58,984 nucleotides of DNA, taken from positions 1-58,984 of the forward strand of contig JBDZVM010000024.1 of NCBI GenBank assembly GCA_040255675.1, given 5' to 3'. Made by a program: the position numbers and the translations under genes. Shown here in pieces: positions 49,341-56,305 of this stretch (the first letter of the stretch is position 1; every line of letters begins with the position of its first letter). A model generated the notes under the pieces. It saw only the letters and a list, made by a program, of their open reading frames with translations, was not told the DNA's origin and made no database searches. Origin of the DNA: JBDZVM01 sp040255675. Its GTDB lineage: Bacteria; Actinomycetota; Actinomycetes; Acidothermales; Acidothermaceae.

Positions 49341-49381
49341 TATACTGCGTCTCAACTATCAATAGCTGTATTTTATAGGAG
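49341..49381 (+). promoter_or_regulatory. A/T-rich promoter and possible operator of hipBA
   Basis: TATACT (49341-49346) resembles a -10 element. It is followed by CTATCAATAG (49356-49365, CTAT/ATAG palindrome), a further TTTTATAG, and a TAGGAG ribosome site before the GTG at 49388. The A/T content is far above the surroundings. HipB-type autorepression at such a palindrome is likely but inferred. Confidence 0.45.
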
Positions 49382-49387
49382 ACGGCA

Positions 49388-49732
49388 GTGTCAAAGCGTC
49401 GGGTTGCGGTTTCACGCGCATCCGCCGATGCGCTGGGGGTGCTGGGCAACCAGATCAAGCAGGCGCGCCACGCCCGCAAGTGGAGCATCGCCGACTTGGC
49501 CGCCCGGCTGGGCGTGAACCCACGAACGGTCACCAATGTGGAGGCCGGCGCGCCGTCCGTGTCGATCGGAACAGTGTTCAACGCCGCCTTCTTCGTTGGC
49601 GTCGACCTTTTTGGTCTCAGCGGAACCGAACTCGCTCGCGCTCGAAGAGCCGGCGAGGAGACGCTCGCGCTGCTACCCGCGAAGGTCCGCAGGCCCGTCG
49701 CGACGGAGAGCAACGATGACTTCTCGTTCTGA
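49388..49732 (+). CDS. HipB-like antitoxin (XRE helix-turn-helix)
   Basis: 114 residues from a GTG at 49388. The Cro/C1 HTH is at about residues 22-70: LGNQIKQARHARKWSIADLA, then ARLGVNPRTVTNVEAG. In hipBA modules HipB binds the operator and neutralises HipA. The hipA gene begins inside its 3' end (17-base overlap). Confidence 0.82.
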   Translation: MSKRRVAVSRASADALGVLGNQIKQARHARKWSIADLAARLGVNPRTVTNVEAGAPSVSIGTVFNAAFFVGVDLFGLSGTELARARRAGEETLALLPAKVRRPVATESNDDFSF

Positions 49733-50972
49733 CGCGTCCGCGTCGCGAAGCGACGATGCTTTCGTTTGGGTGTGGTTACCGGGCGCGACGTCTCCGGTGG
49801 TTGCTGGGCGCGTCAGTCGCTACGGAGGCGCCTACCGGTTCGCGTATGGGTCGAGCTATCTGGCCCGGCCGGAGGCGATCAGCCTCTTCTCGCCGGAGCT
49901 GCCGCTCCGGCGAGGGTGGATCGACGCCCCTGACGGGCTGGAGATGGCCGGCTGTCTGTGGGACGCGAGCCCCGACTCGTGGGGCCAACGAGTGATCATC
50001 GCTCGGTTGACGGGTCTGCAGGGGGCGGATGCTGACGCGGTGACGTTCGACAAGCTCACATTTCTGCTCGAGTCGGGGTCGAACCGGATCGGCGCGCTAG
50101 ATTTCCAGCGCAGCCCGACCGAGTACGAACCGCGGGTGCAGACGGCGTCGATGGACGAGCTCCACGGGGCCGCGCAAGCGCTGCAGCGCGGGGAGCTGCG
50201 GCAGGAGCTCGCGCGCGCACTTGTCGACGGCACTGCGGTCGGTGGCGCCCGGCCGAAAGTACTCGTCACCGATGCCGAGCGCGAATACATCGCGAAGTTG
50301 TCGACGTCCAGCGACCCGTATCCGGTCGTCAAAGCCGAAGCCGTCGGTTTCGAGCTTGCCCGCCGGGTCGGCATCGACGTACCGGTTACCAGGGTGATCC
50401 AGTCGCTGGGGCGCGACGTCCTTTGCGTAGAGCGTTTCGACCGACCTGGTGGCGGCACCCGGCGGATGATGGTCTCCGCCTTGACCATGCTCGGGTTCGG
50501 GGATTTCCTCGGCGCGCGCTACTCGTCGTACCCCGAGATCCTCGACGTCTTGCGCAAGCTCGGCTCTTCGGGCAGGGGTCTCGGCCGCAAGTTGTTCGAG
50601 CGGATCGTGTTCAACGTCGCCATCGGGAACACCGACGACCATGCGCGTAACCATGCGGCCTTCTGGGACGGGCAGCATCTTGAGCTCACGCCCGCCTACG
50701 ACCTGTGCCCTCAGTTGCGCTCGGGCACCGAGGCCAATCAGGCGATGGACATCAGCCGTGATGGTCGGCGCAGCAGCACGTTCGCCACCTGTGTCGCGGC
50801 GGCCGCGGACTATGGGCTGACACCGCGGGGAGCGCGTGACATCGTCGATCAGCAGGTCACGACCATTCGCGACGCCTGGGACGACGCGGCCGACGCGGCC
50901 CAACTCACTCGAGTTGACCGTGCCGCCCTTTTCGGCGCCCAGATCCTCAACCCCTACGCCTTCACAAAGTGA
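49716..50972 (+). CDS. HipA-like serine/threonine kinase toxin
   Basis: 418 residues from the ATG at 49716. The N-subdomain has LFSPELPLRRGW and MAGCLWDASPDSWG near residues 73-92. Kinase motifs are VKAEAVGFELARRVGI near 206, CVERFDRPGG near 238, NTDDHARNHAAFW (catalytic loop) near 306 and LTPAYDLCPQL (metal loop) near 327. HipA phosphorylates glutamyl-tRNA synthetase in E. coli; the target here is unknown. Overlap with hipB supports a working toxin-antitoxin pair. It lies directly after the ABC cassette. Confidence 0.88.
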   Translation: MTSRSDASASRSDDAFVWVWLPGATSPVVAGRVSRYGGAYRFAYGSSYLARPEAISLFSPELPLRRGWIDAPDGLEMAGCLWDASPDSWGQRVIIARLTGLQGADADAVTFDKLTFLLESGSNRIGALDFQRSPTEYEPRVQTASMDELHGAAQALQRGELRQELARALVDGTAVGGARPKVLVTDAEREYIAKLSTSSDPYPVVKAEAVGFELARRVGIDVPVTRVIQSLGRDVLCVERFDRPGGGTRRMMVSALTMLGFGDFLGARYSSYPEILDVLRKLGSSGRGLGRKLFERIVFNVAIGNTDDHARNHAAFWDGQHLELTPAYDLCPQLRSGTEANQAMDISRDGRRSSTFATCVAAAADYGLTPRGARDIVDQQVTTIRDAWDDAADAAQLTRVDRAALFGAQILNPYAFTK

Positions 50973-51005
50973 CGGCGAATTTGGACGCGTTCTCGGCGTG
51001 CGCTT

Positions 51006-51734
51006 CTACAGGTCGCCGAATTCGTAGCTGCTCGGAACGTCGACGTGCTGGTCGGCCGTGCCGTATACCAGTGCGATCTCCTGATGCGCGGCGAGCTTGA
51101 TTTCCGCCGGGTTACCCGACACCTTCTTGCCGTTGATGTATGCCGTCAACGTGTGCGTCGCGTCGATGTGCAAGCCGCCGATCTGGTTCGCGGTCAGCGC
51201 GACGTTCCACTCGCGAAACAGTTGCCCGAGGTAATACGCCTCGCCCTTCGTCGGTGACTCGATATGCAGCACTCCGCTTTCGTCGTGCGTGTGCAATGCC
51301 GAGATTTTCTGCGCCGCTTCGTCGATCCCGATGTCAGCGGGCACCGGCACCTTCGAGCCATTGACGAAGATATCGAGGTGGGCGTGATAGTGCTCGACGG
51401 TGCCTTCGGTCGACAGCGGCGTGAGCCCGGCGGCCTTGATCTGATCGACCTGGTTGGTCGGCACTGCCCATGGGGTTGGGTTGGAAGCGCCCCCCGCGGC
51501 TATCGAAGCGGCCGCCGCGGCCGTCAGACCCTGCTGGTCGCCCGGGTTTGATCCAGAACTCGAGCCCGAGCGGCTGCCCAGCGCGATAAAGATCGCGGCG
51601 ACCACCACGACAGCAACAGCAACCACGACGCCCGCCATCTGCTTGACGCGCTTCGCCCGCTGCCGCGACGCTTGTCGCTCCTGCTCCTCGCGCAGCCGGC
51701 GGCGCACGTCGGCGGGGGGTTTCTTGGTCGCCAT
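51006..51734 (-). CDS. His-rich membrane-anchored extracytoplasmic protein
   Basis: 242 residues from the ATG at 51734. A basic coiled head (RRRLREEQERQASRQRAKRVK) is followed by one membrane segment (VVVAVAVVVVAAIFIAL near residues 36-52), a Ser/Gly linker, and a domain with EHYHAHLDIFVNG near residue 113, ALHTHDESGVLHIE near 145, and LHIDATHTL near 187. The His pattern suggests a metal site, possibly copper or zinc, but no family function is known to me. It looks built like the DUF929 head-plus-anchor proteins. Confidence 0.62.
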   Translation of the reverse strand: MATKKPPADVRRRLREEQERQASRQRAKRVKQMAGVVVAVAVVVVAAIFIALGSRSGSSSGSNPGDQQGLTAAAAASIAAGGASNPTPWAVPTNQVDQIKAAGLTPLSTEGTVEHYHAHLDIFVNGSKVPVPADIGIDEAAQKISALHTHDESGVLHIESPTKGEAYYLGQLFREWNVALTANQIGGLHIDATHTLTAYINGKKVSGNPAEIKLAAHQEIALVYGTADQHVDVPSSYEFGDL

Positions 51735-51856
51735 GGATCGCTCAGGCGTCCTTCCAGTCGGGTCGGGTCGTGTGCACCATACTCAACGCCGGACCGAGCC
51801 AATAGATTCACCAGCCGCACTTCGCTGTGCGGGGATCGGCTTCGCGATGTTTGTGG

Positions 51857-51930
51857 TGGCCAGGGACAGGATCGAACTGTCGACCTTCCGCTTTTCAGGC
51901 GGACGCTCGTACCGACTGAGCTACCTGGCC
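51857..51930 (-). tRNA. tRNA-Phe (GAA)
   Basis: Complete cloverleaf: acceptor GGCCAGG/CCTGGCC, D stem GCTC/GAGC, anticodon stem TCCGC/GCGGA around loop CTGAAAA (anticodon GAA), T stem GACAG/CTGTC with TTCGATC. Discriminator A. The CCA end is encoded (51854-51856). Confidence 0.97.
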
Positions 51931-51960
51931 GGGCATTGAGATCTCACCCAGCAGATCTTG

Positions 51961-52035
51961 CGGTCCTGACGGGATTCGAACCCGCGACCTCCGCCTTGAC
52001 AGGGCGGCGTGAACTCCAGGCTTCACCACAGGACC
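51961..52035 (-). tRNA. tRNA-Asp (GTC)
   Basis: Acceptor GGTCCTG/CAGGACC with discriminator G as expected for tRNA-Asp; anticodon stem CCGCC/GGCGG around CTGTCAA (anticodon GTC); T arm GCGGG TTCGAAT CCCGT. CCA is not encoded. Second of three in the Glu-Asp-Phe order on this strand. Confidence 0.97.
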
Positions 52036-52049
52036 CCGTGTGTCTTACG

Positions 52050-52122
52050 TGCCCCCAACGGGATTCGAACCCGTGCCGCCGCCTTGAAAGGGCGGTGTCC
52101 TAGGCCGCTAGACGATGAGGGC
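52050..52122 (-). tRNA. tRNA-Glu (TTC)
   Basis: Acceptor GCCCTCA/TGGGGGC with one G-U pair; anticodon stem CCGCC/GGCGG around CTTTCAA (anticodon TTC); T arm ACGGG TTCGAAT CCCGT. Discriminator A, CCA not encoded. First of the three-tRNA cluster, with 14 bases to tRNA-Asp. Confidence 0.97.
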
Positions 52123-52240
52123 GGCAGCTACGCCTCAGCAGCTTGCGAGCCGAGAGCCGCAGCCCCCGGCGCCTTCCGTCGGGGACCGCCCAAGCATAGG
52201 GGACGCCGACCGTTCGCGCCAAAGCGGTACCCCTCTCAGC

Positions 52241-53941
52241 TTACGGGTTCGGCGGCACCGGGGCCGGACTCGGTAAGGCCGCGACGGGTGCGCTCGCTGG
52301 CGGCCTCGGCGGCGCACCCGAGAGCTCGGACGACGGTGCGCCCGACGGCCCGTTCGTGAGCGCGGACGGCGGCCCGCTTGACGGGCCGCTCGATATGCCG
52401 CTTGACGGGCCTGGCGACGGACTCGCCGACGGCTTGGTCACGATATGCCGGACGACGCTCACCGAGGTCAACCCGAGTCCGCCGACGGTGATCTCGTCGT
52501 AGGCCTGAAGCTCTTTCGTTTTCCGGCTGAAATACAGGACAGAGGCCTCGAGGGGCGTGGGCTCGTCGTGCTCGAGACCGCGAAGCCCCGCTCCACCGGT
52601 TGATCCTTCGACCAGCATGAGCGTGCCGTTTTTCAGTTGCTCTGTTTCTTGCTTGTGCAGGTGTCCGGCGAGCACCAGCGGCACCACGCCGTCCAGCTGG
52701 CGGCCCTCGGCCGGGTCGTGCACCAACGCGATGTCGATTTTCGGCGGCATCGCTTCTTGGATCCACGTGGCGAGCTGGTCGCCGACCTTGGTCATGCTCT
52801 TGTCGTCTTCGGTGCTGTTGGATGTGCGCTGATCAGGTGTGTAGCGCGGGTCTGGCGCGCCGTAGATCCGCAGTCCATCGACGGTAATCGCTTTGTAGTC
52901 CAGCACGATCGCGTTGCGGTGTGCTGCCACGGCTTCGACGGTGCTCGCGGAGTCGTGATTGCCCTTGATGAAAACGTAGGGCTTCCCAATGAGACTGATG
53001 CCGTCAGTGATCGAATTCTCGACAGGATATCCGTGATCGGTGAGGTCGCCAGTGTCGATGACGAAGTCGATCGCGAATTGCTGAGAAATACTCGAGATGA
53101 CATCCCAGGCTTCGGGATTGTCGTGAATATCGGAGACGTGTAGTACCCGAATGGTGTCGTCGGACGGCGCGAACTCGGGGAGCGTCGACGTGACCGCGTA
53201 TAGCTTCGACACGTTGGTAACGAGGTGAGCCAACTCGGTGCTGTATTGGCCGAAGCGATTCACGATGTCTTCGACGTTGCCGATCATCGCCGGTGCACGG
53301 CTGAGAAGTCCGGTGTATTTCGGCTCGGCGATGGCTTTCGAATTCCAGGTAGCGTACGCGCCGCCCGCGCTCGCTATTCCCGCGAGCACAATCACGAGCG
53401 CACCCGACAATGCCGCCCGCCACCTGCGGGTGATCACGAAAACCAGAACGGCGGCGCCGATGAGTGATGTGATAGCGGCGCGCACCAAGAGCAGCACCAG
53501 CGCTTGGTTCACGTCGCGGGTGACCCGCTTCTCGATGTCTTTGATCTGTTCGGGATTATTGATCAGCCGCTGCGCGGCGTTGGTGTCGATCTCGGTCACC
53601 GTGGCGTTCAGCTGAACCGGGGCCCGGTTCGTGTCGAGTCGCAGCGAGCCGAGCGGCGGAATGTTGATCGTCGTCCCGCCTTGCATCGACGCCGATGGGT
53701 GCAGCGAGAACCTCGCATGTACCGGGCCGACCGACGTCGTCACCGACCCGGCAAGCGCGAGGCCGACCGCCGCTCCGATGAAAGCCAGCACCACGACGAA
53801 AAGCCGCCACGAGATTTTTCGGACGTCGGGACGCGTCGCGAAAGCGTGCAGCCGCGGCGCGTGGCGGCGGAAGCGCTCGTCGAGCGCGCGCAGGCTGAAC
53901 CGGTCCCCCTCGGGCGGGCTTTCCCGCTCGACGTCAGCCAC
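52241..53941 (-). CDS. Membrane-anchored calcineurin-like metallophosphoesterase
   Basis: 566 residues from a GTG at 53941. Two membrane regions (about residues 46-66 and 150-196) precede a phosphoesterase domain with HVSDIHDNPEAW near 270, DTGDLTDHG near 298, KGNHDS near 325, VHDPAEG near 408 and AGHLHKQ near 424. The metal ligands are complete. The C-terminal ~70 residues are Pro/Ser/Gly repeats (GPSSGISSGPSSG-type). Its substrate could be a cyclic nucleotide, a lipid phosphate or another ester; unknown. Divergent from the zincin gene. Confidence 0.82.
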   Translation of the reverse strand: MADVERESPPEGDRFSLRALDERFRRHAPRLHAFATRPDVRKISWRLFVVVLAFIGAAVGLALAGSVTTSVGPVHARFSLHPSASMQGGTTINIPPLGSLRLDTNRAPVQLNATVTEIDTNAAQRLINNPEQIKDIEKRVTRDVNQALVLLLVRAAITSLIGAAVLVFVITRRWRAALSGALVIVLAGIASAGGAYATWNSKAIAEPKYTGLLSRAPAMIGNVEDIVNRFGQYSTELAHLVTNVSKLYAVTSTLPEFAPSDDTIRVLHVSDIHDNPEAWDVISSISQQFAIDFVIDTGDLTDHGYPVENSITDGISLIGKPYVFIKGNHDSASTVEAVAAHRNAIVLDYKAITVDGLRIYGAPDPRYTPDQRTSNSTEDDKSMTKVGDQLATWIQEAMPPKIDIALVHDPAEGRQLDGVVPLVLAGHLHKQETEQLKNGTLMLVEGSTGGAGLRGLEHDEPTPLEASVLYFSRKTKELQAYDEITVGGLGLTSVSVVRHIVTKPSASPSPGPSSGISSGPSSGPPSALTNGPSGAPSSELSGAPPRPPASAPVAALPSPAPVPPNP

Positions 53942-54006
53942 GGTTTGAACTTACGCGAAGCGTGCTGTTTTCGTGTTTGGGTGACGAACGTGATTGGCTG
54001 TGTGGC

Positions 54007-54348
54007 GTGGTCGAGGTCAGTCGTGAACGGTTCGAGGAACTGGTCGGTGACGCCCTCGACGGCATTCCGCCGGAGTTCACCAAAGCGATGCGCAACGTCG
54101 CCGTCTTCGTCGAAGACGTGCCCGACGATCCCGATCTGCTGGGCCTTTACGTTGGCATCCCGCTGACCGAGCGGACGACGTATTACGCCGGTGTGCTGCC
54201 TGACCGCATCATGATCTACCGCACCACGATATGCGCGATCTGCGAGACAGAAGCGGACGTCGTCGACGAGGTGCGCAAGACCGTCGTCCATGAAGTGGCC
54301 CATCATTTCGGCATCGACGACGAGCGCCTGCACGAACTCGGCTACTAG
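54007..54348 (+). CDS. Minimal zincin metallopeptidase (DUF1025 type)
   Basis: About 113 residues from a GTG at 54007 (VVEVSRERFEELVGDALDGI), matching the usual start of this family; the frame is open to 53962. The HExxH motif with a downstream Glu/Asp ligand is seen in VVHEVAHHFGIDDERL near residue 93. IPPEF near residue 22 is also conserved. Function unknown. Its TAG overlaps the convergent Rrf2 stop. Confidence 0.85.
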   Translation: MVEVSRERFEELVGDALDGIPPEFTKAMRNVAVFVEDVPDDPDLLGLYVGIPLTERTTYYAGVLPDRIMIYRTTICAICETEADVVDEVRKTVVHEVAHHFGIDDERLHELGY

Positions 54349-54815
54349 ATGCGCGGAACCCAGCCCTCTTCGGCGTGGATCATCGCTTCCACGGACGGCG
54401 GCAAGCTGCCGGCCGCGACGTCGGCGACGCTCACTCGTTCGAGGACGGCGCGAAGCCCCGCCCGCACGGCGACCCAGACATCTTGCAGGTGAGCGGCGGA
54501 GGCCTCGTAGGACAGCGTTTCGGGTCGCAGACCGCGCACTTCGGCGAGCGGCCCGTCGACGGCGCGCATGACGTCGGCGACATGTATCTTTTCCGCCGGC
54601 CTGGCGAGCCGATAGCCGCCCTCCGCGCCGCGCAGGCTCTCGACCAGGCGCGCCCGGCGCAGGTCGGAGAGGATCGCCTCAAGAAACTTGCGCGGCAGGT
54701 GTTGCTCGTCGGCGATGACTTCCGTCTTCACCCACGCCCCTGGGGCTGTCGCGGCCGCGTCGGCCAAGACGAGCATCGCCCGCATGGCGTAGTCGGTCTT
54801 GGCCGAGATATGCAT
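54345..54815 (-). CDS. Rrf2 family transcriptional regulator without iron-sulfur cysteines
   Basis: 156 residues from the ATG at 54815 (MHISAKTDYAMRAMLVLAD). The winged helix (LPRKFLEAILSDLRRARLVESLRGAEGGYRLARPA) and VMRAVDGPLAEV follow the Rrf2 pattern. The three Cys that bind a cluster in IscR/NsrR are absent; the region reads LRPETLSYEASAAHLQDVW. It therefore senses something else, or nothing. The gene is divergent from the NlpC/P60 lipoprotein, with 53 bases between starts. Confidence 0.85.
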   Translation of the reverse strand: MHISAKTDYAMRAMLVLADAAATAPGAWVKTEVIADEQHLPRKFLEAILSDLRRARLVESLRGAEGGYRLARPAEKIHVADVMRAVDGPLAEVRGLRPETLSYEASAAHLQDVWVAVRAGLRAVLERVSVADVAAGSLPPSVEAMIHAEEGWVPRI

Positions 54816-54868
54816 ATGCCAATCATGGCAGGGCCCTTGCTTGTCGTGCGCTGTCAGCTCAAGGCACA

Positions 54869-56092
54869 GTGAGGTCTGTGTTTGACCGTCTGATACTTGC
54901 GGTGGCCGCTGTCGGTCTCGTGAGCGCTTGTACAACGGCCGCGCCCAACGACACCGCGGCGTCGGCGGCGAGTTCTGGTATGCCTGCGATTCGTGCGACA
55001 GGTGAGCAGATCCCGACCCCAAGCGGGGAGCTGTCGCCTTGGAGTTCCCCTCCCCCGTCGGCTGCGTCGCTTCCCGGGTCGGTGTCGCCGAACGCCTCGC
55101 CTGTGGCACAAAATGCACGGACGCCGCTACCGTCGCCGACGTCTTCTCCCAAACCTGTACCTGCTGTGAAGCCCACGCCGAAGCCAATGTTGCCCGCGAT
55201 TCCCGCGACCGCCTACGTTGATGTGTCGGTGGCGACGTTGTGGCGTAGCCCGTCGTCTCCGCGTGCGGTCGACGCTCCCGCGCTACGAAATCCGGCGCAG
55301 ATTCGCTCGTGGCTCGCGGCGATGAGCTTGTCGCAGCGGCGTGATTTGAACGGTCGGGTCGACAGCCAGTTATTGCTTGGTGAGCGGGTGATCGCCGATC
55401 GCGTGCAAGGTTCGTGGGTGCATGTCGTGGTGCCAGATCAGCCCACGCCACTCGACGCGCGGGGATATCCGGGCTGGATTCCCCTTGCGCAGTTGAGTTT
55501 CCGAGCCGCTGCGTCGTCCGGGCAGGAGGCGGTTGTGACGGCGCCTACAGCGTGGCTTTACTCGGGTACGTCGACGTTGTACGAGGTTTCGATGGCGACA
55601 CGACTGCCGGTGCTCGGTGTCGAGTCGGGCCTTGTGCATAGTGAAACACCTGACGGCACAGCGGTTTCTTTACGCACCGCCGATGTGGCAGTGGTGGCGC
55701 GAGGTGCCGCGCCTTTCGCGGCAACGGGCGCTGACGTCGTCCGCACAGGCCATCTTTTCGATGGGCTGCCGTACTTGTGGGGCGGCACCTCAGGATTCGG
55801 CTTCGACTGCTCCGGCTTCACGCACCTCGTCTACCGGATGCGCGGCATCACGATCCCGCGCGATGCCGACGCACAGGCGGCGGCGGCCGGTGCGGCGGTG
55901 TCACGTGCCGCTTTGCAGCCTGGTGATTTGGTTTTCTTCGCCCGTAACGGATACGTCCATCACGTCGGCATCTACGTCGGCAACAACACGATGCTGAACT
56001 CGCTGCAGACGGGAAGTACGGTTTCGCTCGCAGCATTGTCGACGCAACCGTTTGTGAGCGAATACGCCGGCGGGCATAGGTACGTACCCTAA
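54869..56092 (+). CDS. NlpC/P60 family lipoprotein peptidoglycan hydrolase
   Basis: 407 residues from a GTG at 54869. A lipobox VGLVSAC puts the lipid on Cys21; a Pro/Ser linker follows to about residue 105. Two SH3-like segments (AYVDVSVATLWRSPS and AVVTAPTAWLYSGTSTLYEV) precede the NlpC/P60 domain with FDCSGFTHLVYRM (catalytic Cys) near residue 312, PGDLVFFARNG, and HHVGIYVG (catalytic His) near 368. The order resembles dipeptidyl-peptidase VI (YkfC), which cleaves gamma-D-Glu-DAP bonds. It works on the outer face of the membrane. Confidence 0.88.
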   Translation: MRSVFDRLILAVAAVGLVSACTTAAPNDTAASAASSGMPAIRATGEQIPTPSGELSPWSSPPPSAASLPGSVSPNASPVAQNARTPLPSPTSSPKPVPAVKPTPKPMLPAIPATAYVDVSVATLWRSPSSPRAVDAPALRNPAQIRSWLAAMSLSQRRDLNGRVDSQLLLGERVIADRVQGSWVHVVVPDQPTPLDARGYPGWIPLAQLSFRAAASSGQEAVVTAPTAWLYSGTSTLYEVSMATRLPVLGVESGLVHSETPDGTAVSLRTADVAVVARGAAPFAATGADVVRTGHLFDGLPYLWGGTSGFGFDCSGFTHLVYRMRGITIPRDADAQAAAAGAAVSRAALQPGDLVFFARNGYVHHVGIYVGNNTMLNSLQTGSTVSLAALSTQPFVSEYAGGHRYVP

Positions 56093-56305
56093 TCAGGCTG
56101 GTGCAGGCGGGTCACGGCCGCACTGCGGGAATGCTGTGTATCGGCAGTCGATACGGCGGACTTGAGCGCCTATTTGGCGCTGTTTAGTTACTGCTTCCAT
56201 CGCGGATCTTTGACTGTTTCTCCTATTTCCGATGCCGATCTTCGTCCGTTAGCGTTTCGGCCTGGTGTCGCAGGGTGCGACCCGTTCGAGTTATGGGGGT
56301 CTTTC

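Noticed and set aside
53431..53440. A TGATCACGAA sequence as a fourth palindromic element
   Set aside because: It is inside the phosphoesterase coding region, has no matching second arm, and encodes a membrane segment.
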